Origin: Phaonia tiefii
Lineage: Eukaryota > Arthropoda > Insecta > Diptera > Muscidae
NCBI GenBank assembly: GCA_963931995.1
Contig: OZ008367.1
Span: 150,684,578 to 150,748,577 of the forward strand
Direction of reading: 5' to 3'
Length of the DNA stretch: 64,000 nucleotides
Position 1 is the stretch's first letter, and the number at the start of each line of letters is the position of its first letter. A program made the position numbers and the translations under genes. Of this stretch, positions 35,072 to 45,875 are shown in pieces. The notes below the pieces were generated by a model. It worked only from the letters and a program-made list of their open reading frames with translations, was not told where the DNA came from and did no database searches.

Positions 35072-36680
35072 TCAGTTTTCATTATTTCTAATAAAAAATA
35101 CAATTTTCCTTTTAAAATTATTAATATTTCTTTCATTTTTTATATCGGCATTCAATTTGTTATAGAGTTCTAGCGCTTTATAAAATAGCGACTTCTGCAT
35201 ACCAGTTGTAGCCACCCTTTGTATTCTGAAATCTTCTGCATTTCTGAGGTTATATGGTTGTACATCTCCGACATATTGAAGTTGCCTTATTAGGTATTCC
35301 GCTCCGTTTCCATTTTTAAGTTTTTGAATAAAGAGGATAGTATTAAGTTTAAGTCTTTGAATTATATTTAACCATTTTAACGCATCAAGCATGTATCTTG
35401 TAGACGTGTAACGATTACATTTTAAAATCGATCTCATGGATTTGTTTTGGAGTTTTTGCAGTCTTTCAATTTGTTGTTTTGTGCAGCACGTGTATAAAAT
35501 AGTTGATCCATATTCAAAATGTGGTTTTATAATTGTGTTGTAAATATTTATTGCAGTAATAGTTGAAACTTTATTTCTAATTCGTTTGAAAAAACCTATC
35601 TTTTTGCCAATCTTTCTGCAAATGTATTCTTTAAATTTCAGGTCTTTGTCTATTAAAAAACCCAAGTATTTTATATTTTTAACTTTTTCAATTATCTCGT
35701 CGTTTATTCTGAAATCCGTGCAAGTGTTCATATTAATTTCCATCAATTTTGTCTTACTTTCATTTAATTTTAGTTTATTCATTTTAAGCCATGTATTAAT
35801 ATTTCGCATGTCATGTTTTAAATTTTCGTAACAATTTTGTTCCGTGTCTGCCTCTGTAAAAATCAGAGTGTCGTCCGCATATAATACTATTTCACATCTT
35901 TCCAATACTTTTGGCATATCATTTATGTACAAGATAAACAGTAGTGCCCCCAAGATCGATCCTTGAGGTACAACACAGAGTGTCGTCCGCATATAATACT
36001 ACTTCACATCTTTCCAATACTTTTGGCATATCATTTATGTACAAGATAAACAGTAGTGCCCCCAAGATCGATCCTTGAGGTACACCGAATTCGTTGCTTA
36101 TGGAATTCGATATAATATTGTTCACTTAAGTCTGTTGTGTTCGATTCGTAACGTATGATTTGAACCAATTTAACTCAGTCCCTTGGATTCCGTAGTTATG
36201 AAGTTTTTCCAGCAGTAATTTCCGGTCTATTGTTTCAAACGCCCTTTTAAAGTCTATAAATATTGCCAGAATTTTTTTATTGTTTTTAACACATTTCCAC
36301 CGATTTACAACATAATTTACTGCTGTTTCACATGAATATTTTTTTCGAAAACCAGATTGATATTTTGATAGAATTTCGTTTTGTTCAATATAATGCTCCA
36401 GCTGTTCTTTGACCACTTTTTCGATAACCTTTTCACACGTTTTTAGTGTATTAATTGGGTGATATTCTTCACATTTATTCGTATTAGCTATTTTCCTAAT
36501 CGGTTTTATCATTGTATGTTTGCAACTTTCAGGAAATATTCCTGTTTCTAGTGACTTATTTATAATTTCAAGTAATATATTGCCGATTATACTCCAGTTA
36601 TCTATAATAATTTTTGTGGAAACGTTAGTGTAGTCAGGTTTATTTTTGAGATCCTTGCATATTTTCATTAACTCTATCAT
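35072..36680 (-). pseudogene. Non-LTR reverse transcriptase, disrupted
   Basis: The minus strand gives, in order, a segment with KHTMIKPIRK, EEYHPI and SKYQSGFRKKYSCETAV. Then come the palm boxes IFIDFKRAFETIDR, the FGVPQGSILGALLFILYIND box and VLYADDT, followed by the thumb and C-terminal part (KNIKYLGFLIDKDLKFKE, KPHFEYGSTILY, LQKLQNKSMRSIL). It is a jockey/CR1-type LINE polymerase; I do not name the clade. A 112-bp tandem duplication (35864-36087) repeats the PQGSILG-to-YADD segment and shifts the frame. A further stop is near 36125. The N-terminal 30 or so codons of the frame that begins at 36794 are Tc1 sequence and not part of the protein. Confidence 0.9.
35864..36087. repeat. 112-bp tandem duplication inside the LINE
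   Basis: CAGAGTGTCGTCCGCATATA begins at 35864 and again at 35976. The two units are nearly identical. Since 112 is not a multiple of three, the duplication itself breaks the reverse transcriptase frame. Confidence 0.95.
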
Positions 36681-36997
36681 TGTTAAAGGCACTAACAATT
36701 CCATATTCAGCAGCCAGTATCTTTTGCAATTTGTAATAGATTGCTGATTTTTAAAATGGACATGGAAGGTAGACATCTTGAGATATAAAAACAATCATGA
36801 CAATATTGGTTTCTTAACTAAAGAATTTTTTTGAGCAATTTATAAAAAAAAGTCCAAAAATTAACTATTTTTTGTTTGGTTCACTTGAATAAAGGCACTC
36901 TATTTTTTTTTTATTATTTTTAAAGTATGCGATGATTTCTTGTAGGGAGCGTTTGTTTATTACAATTTATTACATCTTAATTATTTTACGAGTCAAA

Positions 36998-38005
36998 ATG
37001 GCAAAAGAAAAAATTTTAAATCTATCGGAAAAACTAACATCGATGTTTACCGTTCTACAGGATATTCTAACCGCGCAATAGCTAAAAAAAATTGGACGGA
37101 GCCCAACAGTTGTCGACAATTACATCAACGACCCCGAGGGGTATAGAACAATTTTTAACGGAAGGGTTTCATTGCCTTTGTCTACGTATGAGAAACGAAA
37201 AATGATCAGAATTGCTTCTAATTGTACCTTATACTTGTCAATAATAAGAGCTCAAGCTGGAGTGGAAGCGAGCAAGTCATCAGTACGCAGAGTAATTAAG
37301 AGTATACTAAATACCTGAAATTACAAAAAAAACGCCACTTAATGCTCCTCGTAAGGAAAAGCGGCTTCAATTCGCAAGAGACTACATGGTATGGGATGTG
37401 CAGCCAAGAGGTCATGTAAATGACTGGAGAACCGTTGTATTTACGGATGAGAAGAAGTTTAATTTGGCTGGGCCTGATGGCTAAAACTATTATTTCCATG
37501 ATCTGCGAAAAGAAAAGCGTTTTTTGAACCGACATCTCAGCCGAGAGGGCGGCGTCATGGTGCGGGGTGCTATGGCACCATCGATCTTGAATTTCAAAGT
37601 GCAAAAATGATTGGCGCAAGCTATAAAACGTTATTGGAATCAGCTTTTCCGAAGTTCAGTAAACTATTTGGTCCCATATCTTGGATATTGCAACAGGACA
37701 ATGCCCCTATACACATCGCCGGAGTAGTAAAGGAGTTCATTGAAAGCCAAAATGTTAATATTCTAGACTGGCCACCCTATTCGCCACATCTAAACATTAT
37801 CGAAAATGTCTGGGGTTAGTTATCTCGTAAGGTCTATGAAGGAGGTAGACAATTTGAGGACAAGCAGTCACTAATTCAGGCCATTAAGGATGCTTGGAAT
37901 CAAATTTCGTTGGATTACATAAATTCTTCTTATCTCTTAATGAAAACCCGTATATTTGAAGTTATTAAAATCAAAGGAGTTGTACCCGCTACTAAAAGTT
38001 CTTAA
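36998..38005 (+). pseudogene. Tc1-like transposase (DD34E), nearly full length but broken
   Basis: The ATG at 36998 and stop at 38003-38005 span 336 codons, the usual length. The N-terminus (MAKEKILNLSEKLTSMF) breaks near 37060; the helix-turn-helix region RAIAKKIGRSPTVVDNYI follows in another frame. Then come the second DNA-binding part (STYEKRKMIRIASN ... AGVEASKSSVRRVIKS) and the catalytic domain with all three acidic residues: VFTDEKKF, ILQQDNAPIH and PHLNIIENVWG, the last two separated by 34 residues. The end is SLDYINSS ... VPATKSS. At least four frame or stop defects are visible. The nearest copy, at 48500-49430, shares much of the same protein. Confidence 0.92.
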
Positions 38006-38294
38006 ATAAAGTTAAATAAATTAAAAAAACAAGAAAACTGCTTTTCATTAAAATTAGTTAAAGTGCCTTTATTCAAGTGAACCCAAAAAAAATAGCACAT
38101 TTTTCTACATTGTTTTCTAATTGCTCAAAAAAGTTCTTTAGTTAAGAAACCATTATTGTCATGATTTTTTTATATCTCAAGATGTCTAGCTTCCATTTCC
38201 ATTTTAAAATTCTGCAATCGGTTAGAAATTGCACAAGATACAGGCTGCTAAATATGGAATTTTTAGTGCCTTTAAATAAGTGAACCGGAGTGTA

Positions 38295-39762
38295 TCTACC
38301 ATATTGTAGAATATTGCAAGTGGCCTGCGCTTTGTTGGACGTTTGCTGGACATTTTCTTTTGACATCTGTTACCGTTTTCTACCCTTTTTCATACGTTTG
38401 AATAAAATCACTTATCGCTTAATAGACGTTTTCTTTGCAACTTAGCAAGCGATAATCGCTTGCTTGTAACCAAAACACGACTAATATGTGCGATTATATC
38501 CACGCCGAATTAATTAGCATTGTAATCCAGAATAACCATGGGCTTTCTTTTTTCTGTTGTGTCTACATCACAAGTATAGTGCATTGTAGACAGCAAAGTT
38601 ACCGCTTTATTCTTTTACGGAACAAATAAGGACAGTGATACTTTGCCAAACAATGAGCTGCTAACTGGACGCGCACGACTTTTAAGGAACTCGTGTGGAA
38701 AAAATATTTTTTTTGAACGTACTGTGGAGAAAAAATTGGCAGCATAAATTGTGCGGTCTGTATGCAAATATCTTTCCACTAATTAATACACAACAGTCTG
38801 CCCTTGATTTACCTCATGTTCTTGACCCGTCAACTTCTTAGAGTAAATCATTGCTTTGAGGGGGTAAAATGATTTCGAATTGCACAGCCACCATAACTTT
38901 ATTCCGTACTTGGCTGGCTTAGACGGAACGTATTGTATAAACCGTGTGCAGCCTCTATATGCGAATAATTGCTAGTCCACGGTCAGCGAATCGTGCGGGA
39001 TGTAAGCTGCCGCCAAATTGGCCTGCAACATTTGCCAAGCATCATCACAGTGTTACTGTTAATTATCGCTCCCTTCCCGTATTTGCGTTATCAAAGCTAA
39101 CGAATTTGTTGATGACCATAAATCGAACGTATGACAATGCGGCTTTGTATATTGGAGCTTGGGTTGGCCTCCACAGTTCTTTAGCATGATATTTTTTCGA
39201 TTTAGACAGCCCAGCATACAAAACGATAGCCAAAAATGCATCGAACTCTTTTAGAGTTATTGTTTTCCATTCCTCTTTCTCCGTAGGATTTGCCAAATTC
39301 CATACAATTGGTATTTCTCTGCTTTTTCGATTGGGTTCCCGTATGATAGTATACTCCATCTCTTTGGTGATGAGCGTGCAGAATATGGTGTAGGGATCAG
39401 TTGTGTCTTTCACTGACCCTGGATTCCTTCTTATATAGTCGACCACGTTATGATCACGAATGCGGGTATTCGGTGGTGCAACTTTTCTCCATTTCGTGCC
39501 ATTTTTAGATGTAGACTAACTGTCAGAAGTTTCGGTAGTGGCAGGAGCAGATTCTCATTCATATTCGTCGTCTTCATATATCTCCTCATTGATTTCCACA
39601 TGCGGTTCAGTTTCAGCATCCGACTCATCAACGTCAAGTTTTGGTTTATATGTTAGGTCGTTATTATCTTCAACCTCGACGTCACATACAACATCATGAT
39701 TATCGCTCTCCTCGCCAATCACAAATTCTGCAAATCTATAACACGTCTCTCCTCCTCAGTCA
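38295..39762 (-). pseudogene. piggyBac transposase, N-terminal and catalytic part
   Basis: The start is the ATG at 39762 (MTEEERR). An acidic N-terminal region (VVCDVEVEDNNDL, EINEEIYEDD) precedes the DDE domain. The best intact frame, 39063-39446, shows VDYIRRNPGSVKDTTDPYTI, FITKEME-like ITKEMEYTII, FLAIVLYAG and SYVRFMVINKFVSFDNANTG. Further readings toward 38300 give QLFAYRGCTRFIQYVPSKPA, KYGIKLWWLCNS and GRTIYAxNFF-like pieces, a GVDIIAH catalytic-region piece, and FYNMVDI at the Tc1 junction. These are piggyBac landmarks in the correct order. Frameshifts and stops occur throughout. The remainder is at 34709-34943. Element ends with TTAA were not found. Confidence 0.88.
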
Positions 39763-40144
39763 TTTTCTAGTAGTGTGTACTGTGACGTATCACCATTTCC
39801 GCAACATCCAAATTTTCTACGTATATACACAAATTTAAAAATTCCGCCCTCAATGTTCATTGTTGAATATATAAACGTTGTATGGTTTGGTTTATGAAAC
39901 TTATAAACCTTTGATACCATAGCTGGGTTCTTCATACCCCGCCGGGTGCACACCCAAGTACACAAAATTCTTTTGAAATGTACACCAGTTGTCTTGCTCG
40001 TATACCTGTTGTAGCAAATCTTGTTTTGGCATAAAAATCACTGTTGTAAGCACTCGAAATACGGATACAAAAAAAACACAGTTCAACAAACCTCATTGGC
40101 GAGTTCTTCTAAAAATAGTACACGGTCAGTAGGGACCTTTTCAC
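39763..40144. other. Sequence upstream of the piggyBac transposase
   Basis: Presumably 5' untranslated and terminal sequence of the piggyBac element, since it directly precedes the start codon on the minus strand. I could not locate a TTAA-flanked terminus, so the boundary is unknown. Confidence 0.4.
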
Positions 40145-40147
40145 TAA

Positions 40148-40493
40148 CACAGTGCAACACGAAAAAATATAACAATATACGGACACCACTACGTGATAAA
40201 AGATCAAAAAAAAAAGACCCGTGTCTCCCAGTTTTGCCCACAGTCATGCACTTTTTTATTGGCCCCCAAAGATTTGGGGCCTCGGTGTCACTTTGCAAAA
40301 AAATGATTATTTTGCCGTGATTGCAGGATATGAGCCTGAAAAAATTATCACTTCTTTGCAAAAATGACACCGTGGCCCCAAATCTTTGGGGCTCCATAAA
40401 AAAAAGTACATGACGTTGGACAAAACTGGGAGACACGGGTTTTTTTTTTGGTTTTTTATCACCTAGAAGGTTATATTTCCATGACACACAGTG
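40148..40493. mobile_element. Foldback-type MITE with TAA target duplication, copy 2
   Basis: The ends CACAGTGCAACACG (40148) and, inverted from the right, CACTGTGTGTCATGG are flanked by TAA (40145-40147 and 40494-40496). The two halves are inverted copies of each other: GACCCGTGTCTCCCAGTTTT on the left faces AAAACTGGGAGACACGGGTT on the right, and the CCAAAGATTTGGGGCC and GGCCCCAAATCTTTGG stretches flank the centre. The 134-codon frame over it is an artefact. Confidence 0.88.
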
Positions 40494-40496
40494 TAA

Positions 40497-40861
40497 TCGA
40501 CGTAGTAATCGTCACTAATAAAATGTAAACTGTTGCCCATATCGCTTCAAAACTAGCGTATGTCGATTCAGCACACTTTTTTCGTTCGGGTATTCAACCC
40601 ATACAAAATTAAGGAATTGTGAGAGTTTCAAAATCAAAAAGGTCCCCAGGGACCTTCTCAAAAACAGAAGATTTAACCGTAGCGTAGTAGTTGATACAAC
40701 ATTCTCATCGCATTGGACAGATGAAAATTATCATACATAACAATATTTGAATTGTATTGGCTATTCATGCCGGCAGCTGTGTTTTTATTGTAGCGGTTAT
40801 TGTTCATTTTATGTGAACGTCAAAACAAACAAATAACAAAAACTCCTCAGCTCAAGTAATA
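40497..40861. other. Unassigned sequence
   Basis: Nothing recognised between the foldback MITE and the next inverted-repeat element. Confidence 0.5.
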
Positions 40862-42301
40862 GGCGGCCGGAAGACGGGCCCTCGGAAATATCACCCCAAA
40901 TGCAAAATGAAAATGGGCTCCAAATTTAGGGTTTGTTTTCATTATGAAGGTGGGCCCCAAATTTCAAAATGAAATAGCCTCCCAAATATTTAAGTGGGGG
41001 CGGCTTTAAATTTTTTGTTTTAAACCGTTTAAAAATAAGGCCCCAATAAGCGCAAGAGGACCCCAAAATAATTATTTGTTGTATACTGATAAAATTTGGG
41101 GCCAGATTTCATTGACTCTTTGGGGTGTATTTTTTGAAATGTAATTTTAAAGAACAGAAATTGCACCCCAGGAAAATCGGCCCCAATAGAAAAAAAATTG
41201 TTTTGTTTTATCCGTCGATTTGATTAATTTCAGAATGAATATGCAATACACACAAAAAATATTCCATGAAACATTAAACAAAATAAGATAGAATCATCAT
41301 TCCCTGCAGCTAAATTTATTGTTTGTTGGTAAGTATTAATTGCTTACATAAACAGTTATATATGTGTATATTATTTTAATATTATTTGTGTGTTGGAAAT
41401 TGTATGTGATTGTTATTGATAAAACAGTAATGTATTGTTTATTTGTATTTTTGTTGATCGTATGTTGATTTCCATCATTTCTTTCTAAAACAGATACTTA
41501 GGGATCTTCGATCAATACTAATACGCACATTTGAATTGCAGAATTGAGTTTGTATATATACGATTGATGATCAACCGATGGTATCAGTTCAGGCACAGTA
41601 GTTACGCATCTGATGATGAACTTGTCACGGAGTTCGAAACCAGTCATAACAGTGAGTGTGCTTGACGGAATTGTCTATTATTTACAACAAAAACCAACCA
41701 TTTATAAATTAGAAATATGTTATTGAAATATGTTATGTTATTCGAATTTTTGTGGATCGTGTGTTGAATCGCCGCGGGCAAATTTTTTTACAAAAAAATC
41801 GCTCGAGTTTTTTTTTTGGAAAATTTTTTTCAATTCTTTCTAAAAGAGTAAATTTTTTTTTTTTAGCTGCGCCTCAATATCCTTAATGTTTCATTTGCAT
41901 TTTTAGAAGTGAGTTTATATTTATTAGTAGTGTACTTTTCAGTAATATATGGGATCTAATTTCATTTGTTATAATGGGGTGTTTTTCAATAAGTTTTATG
42001 GTAGCCATACGAAATTGCAGCCCGGTAAATTACACCACAATTTAGTTATGAAATAACACCCCAAAACATGAAGACGGAACCCAAGTAAAATGAAAATGTC
42101 CTCAAAAAAATAATTGGGGTCCACTTTCATTGCGGCCCACAGTCATATTGAAAAAAACCCCCACGTGTAAGCGAAAATGGACCCCAAATGTAGGAAATAA
42201 CACCCCAAAATTGCGTATTGTTGTAACCTGTGTATTGGTTTGGGGACCATATTCATTTTGCAATTGTGGTGTTATTTCCTGGAGCCCGTCTTCATTCCGC
42301 C
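40862..42301. mobile_element. Long inverted-repeat element with CCCCAA-type subterminal motifs
   Basis: The left end (GGCGGCCGGAAGACGGGC, then ATCACCCCAAATGCAAAATG) matches the inverted right end (GGCGGAATGAAGACGGGC, then AACACCACAATTGCAAAATG) over about 60 bp. Both arms are packed with CCCCAAAT or ATTTGGGG words. Possible flanking repeats AAGTAAT and AAATAAT are imperfect. There is no transposase. The AT-rich middle holds a hammerhead-like motif at 41605-41650. Confidence 0.8.
41605..41650 (+). ncRNA. Hammerhead ribozyme-like motif, family 2, copy 1
   Basis: CUGAUGA at 41610-41616, one extra U, hairpin GAACU/AGUUC (8-nt loop), GAAAC, a CA loop and GUC as the cleavage triplet (41643-41645). 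Stem I is weak here (2 bp). The downstream sequence AGTGAGTGTGCTT is shared with the better copy at 50987. A caution: GAGTTCGAAACC also fits a tRNA B-box, so a tRNA-derived origin is an alternative. Confidence 0.5.
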
Positions 42302-42309
42302 CAAATAAT

Positions 42310-42800
42310 AACTTTAAAAGCGACTAGTTTTATATGGTACACGAATATTGTTCAAATATGATTTTATAGTTTCACGAAGTTTTGAATAAGATTTGCAATT
42401 ATTTTTTTTCAAATCTCAAAATGACTATAGTTTGAATATAAATTAGAAAAGCTTTTATTGCTTAATAACTGCGTAACTGTTGCTTATCTCGGAAAATAGT
42501 ATAGATTAAAGGTATTGTAATTGTTAATTTGTATAAATTTGTTTAAACAAAATCGAATGAGGGGTTCTCGAGTAATAGTGATATATGTACTCTTATAAAC
42601 TTGTCTCAAAAAATTAGCTCTAAATCGAAGCCTCTGAGTGGGAAATTAAAAAAAAATCTGTATGAAAACCATCATTATAGGCCAAAAAACTAATGATGCA
42701 GTTCGATTCCTCATATGTTTTCCAAAATTCCACAGTGCTATAAGTCAGTATCATACATCCGCAAAATGAGTCTCCTTGCGCTTGTGCAATGTTAGACAAT
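42310..42800. other. Unassigned sequence
   Basis: Nothing recognised; terminal repeats of the following rosa-like remnant may lie here but were not identified. Confidence 0.45.
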
Positions 42801-42801
42801 A

Positions 42802-43780
42802 TTGCAAATGTATTTCCAATTTAAGTGTTGTGTTGCCCAAATGGTGCGATTGTTGAAAAGAAGTTTTGACCGATATGAAGTACCGACCGCGCATGCTGTA
42901 CGTAAGTGTGAGCAAAAAGTTCGTAAGACTGGCTTGCTAGAGGCCAACACTCATGGTACCCGTCATCGTACGGTGCATACGGATGATAATGTGGCCGAAA
43001 GTGTGCAACTCAATTCTGTAATATCAACTCCATCCATCACCATCGATCTCAACATCCCGGCATTTCACGCACAAGCATTATTAGAATTTTGCACAAAGAT
43101 AAGGGATAATTCGCTTACAAGTACTAGTTGATTCAGCAATTTAAGGCAAATGACCATCAACTTCGTTAGGGCCGTACAAAAGCTTCAATCGGACATAGAT
43201 TTTGCACATTTCGACATCATCTATTCCGACGAGGCGCATTTTCATATCGGCGGCTATGCCAATACACAAAATTTCCGCTTCTGAGGATTGGAAAATCCGC
43301 ACGTCATAGTCTAGAAGCCAATGCATCCACAGAGAGTTACAGTTTAGTCTGGAATTTGGAGTGGTGGCATCATTGTTCCATGTTTTTGAAAATACTGCTT
43401 GAAGCTCTATTTCAGTCAATAACGTGCTCTACAGAGCCATGATTACGCACTGTTTATGGCCTGAGATGGAAGAAATGAACTTGGATAATCTTTGGATTCA
43501 GAAGGATTGTCATACAGCGATTTTTGCGTACTAAGTGGGGGGGCTGTCAATTGGCCGCCTTGGTGCTGCTACAGGCCGTTGCTAGGCGAATAATCCAGAA
43601 ACGATCCACACCCTTAAGGCTAATATCGTCCGAGCCATTCGTGAAATAGAGCCAGAACCCGTCAACAAAGTCTAGGAAAATGGGACTGGCAGGATGAGAA
43701 ACTGCGAAGCCAGCCGCGCCAGCCACATGAATGAAATCATGTTCCATAAATAATATACCAATAGAAATTAAATTTAGTTC
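42802..43780 (+). pseudogene. rosa-like mariner transposase remnant
   Basis: The 109-codon frame at 42802-43131 holds an N-terminal region (HAVRKCEQKVRKTGLLEANT, TRHRTVHTDDNVAESV). In the next frames come IIYSDEAHFHIGGYANTQNF with the first catalytic aspartate, KPMHPQRVTV, SGIWSGGIIVPCF, a MEEMNLDNLWIQKDC-like piece and VNWPPW, and finally HMNEIMFHK-like C-terminal residues near 43722-43750. Order and spacing follow rosa-type transposases and the span is close to full length, but there are many stops. It differs from the copies at 3125, 26449 and 53807, so several subfamilies have been active. Confidence 0.75.
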
Positions 43781-43789
43781 ACTTAATCT

Positions 43790-45875
43790 AATTTTTAAAA
43801 TGATACTTGTATTTGAAGCATCCTATACATACTTATATTTGCATGTTCAACGACAGGTATACATGCTACTGTCATCTGAGTACATACATTCAAATATCGT
43901 CCAGTATACTCTACTGACAGTCTACAGGCAATTTCGGAACAACACGAACCGGTTCAAACTATGGGCTCCCGAAAGTATAATTTAGTGCGGTATTGTCATT
44001 TAAATCTCGATCTTTACGAGCAATACACCCTTGTTGATGTCTGCATTTTCTTCTCGAGCAATTTTAACCAACAACTAAATATTTTATTGGTTGAAAGCAT
44101 AATTTTTGCAGATGCGGTTTTTAGCATTTTTATAGTTGACTTAATATATTTCTTTAAAATTGAGATACGAAATACGAAAATGGTGTATAGGGGAATGAAG
44201 CTGAGATAATACTACAAAGGGAAACGCAGCGAGAAAATAAATTAAACATCGAACCTCTATGATACGCAGAACGAATTTGTTTTTTGTGATTCGAAAATTG
44301 TCTTTAAAACTTGAAAATCTTAAATTATATCTCAGACCGCTTCTATATTGTCTTTACCAGTAGAAAAGCTTAAATTATTCCTAAGACCGCTTCCATATTC
44401 GATGCACCAACAAAAACATCATCTTCTCATGCGTCCTCATCAACAGTAGCATCAGTAACGTGTATCATCTGTGTGACACCAACCACGGCGCCTGTTAGTA
44501 TGAACATAAGGTACTCGTAGTGCTCATAAGTATCAACATATTGTATGGTGATGATAGGGGAACTGAATAGCAACACCTGGGAACGATGCGATACTTAACT
44601 TGATACATTTCAGCATACGAAAATTATCAATCCATTCGTGTAATTGGGAAAGTAATTAGATTATATACTTCAATTTCAACGGAAAATTTACAATACCAAT
44701 TTTATATTTTATTGTGCTGAGAAGTGTAGAACCCTTTTACACGTCACAGGATATTAATCAATTTATTGTACTAACAAAATAAAGAACAGGGTCTTCTCAG
44801 TCAGAACCTCTTTAAACTCAAACAGAACAGTTTCAAAATTTTTTTTATATACGACATCAATGAACCAGCAACAATAAAGACAGAAAATAAACAACATCCT
44901 TAAACGCACACAGGCTGAAATATAAAAGGACTATGTTTACAAGAATTAAGTGAAGTATTTTGTGATTTACACGGCACCACTCATACAAATTAAGTTTATG
45001 TAAGGTTTTAAAGCACTTAATCTTTGAACATTTTGAAGGCGACTGAAACTTAATCCGAAGACGTTTTTGCGGTGTCTTTCATTACAAAATTTATATAAGA
45101 TGATAAAATAGGGACTACAAGTATTGGGTTGACGAAATCACAAATCATCCATAAACTGTGCTGTGCACAAGGTGAAGTTTAAACAAAGCCTACCAATCAA
45201 CAAAATTTAAAGTGTGCAAAGATGCGAGTATAAAGGCTACAGAAGTCTACATTATGATGAAATTGATGTTAGAAGGAATACGAATTAAAGATTTCGGTAT
45301 GAAATTAATTGCGTCAAATAATGCAAAGAACACGTACAATATGATGACGTGAAGATGACTGTAAATATCGTATTTTTCTGATATACCCAAAGGGTTTAGG
45401 GATATCCTCTCTATTTATGTGTTTTTTATTTATAGAAATAATTTTATACTGACAGATAACGATGTACCTTCGACAAGTCCAAAGTTGCTCTCGGCTCGGG
45501 TAAGATCGCGAACAGACTCCGAACTATGGTTCACGTCTCGCAAGCCAAGATTCGCCATGTTCAACTTTGTCCTGATTTTGGCTCGGAATCGATTGACAAA
45601 TTAAAATCGGCTGTCAGTATCAAGTAATACAAAATTATAAATCACGAATTTAGGCAAGTTATGCCCAATTCATTTATAGTTTGTTGGGCTAGCGAGATTT
45701 TCGCATATGTGGGAGCCGGTTCGCCACCATATTCAACTTTTGCTCCCAACCCGATAGCCGCGAGAGAACATGTTAAACTTTATCTCCCGGCTAGTTAACC
45801 AACCCGCAATTTTGGCAGCCGGCTCGCGAGCGAAGAGCTCGTTCGAGTGTAAATTTCCTTTCGAAAAAATCTCCT
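43790..45875. other. Unassigned sequence with a 49-bp tandem duplication
   Basis: No gene recognised. At 44318-44402 a unit of CTTAAATTATATCTCAGACC type is repeated about 49 bp later (CTTAAATTATTCCTAAGACC). The 45440-45860 stretch is richer in G+C, with GCTCG, GGCTCG and CCGGC words, but without an open frame. Confidence 0.5.

Larger units (their letters stand above)
34962..36682 (-). mobile_element. 5'-truncated LINE inserted in the Tc1 left terminal repeat
   Basis: The 3' end is at the low coordinate, with an A/T-rich tail (AAAAATAAATAAATATATAT on the minus strand). The 5' truncation is at about 36682, where Tc1 terminal-repeat sequence resumes. It encodes part of a reverse transcriptase. 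The precise target duplication is not clear. Confidence 0.85.
34946..38292 (+). mobile_element. Tc1-like element with long inverted repeats, inserted in piggyBac, carrying a LINE
   Basis: Outer ends CACTCCGGTTCACTT (34946) and its inverse (ending 38292) are flanked by TA at 34944-34945 and 38293-38294. The terminal repeats are about 220 bp long and contain a second inner GGTTCACTTGAATAAAGGCA motif. The left repeat is broken by a LINE at about 34962-36682 and resumes at TTAAAGGCACTAA. Without the LINE the element is about 1.6 kb. A second copy is at 48026-49430. Confidence 0.92.

Noticed and set aside
36690..36794. N-terminal 30 or so residues of the LINE frame that starts at 36794
   Set aside because: This DNA is the Tc1 terminal repeat, matched at 48062-48130; the open frame crosses the insertion junction by chance.
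40083..40487. 134-codon minus-strand frame
   Set aside because: It lies on the self-complementary foldback MITE and similar frames appear on the other strand.
40148..40493. Transib element based on the CACAGTG heptamer
   Set aside because: The flanking duplications are TAA (3 bp) in both copies, not the 5-bp GC-rich duplications of Transib; superfamily left open.
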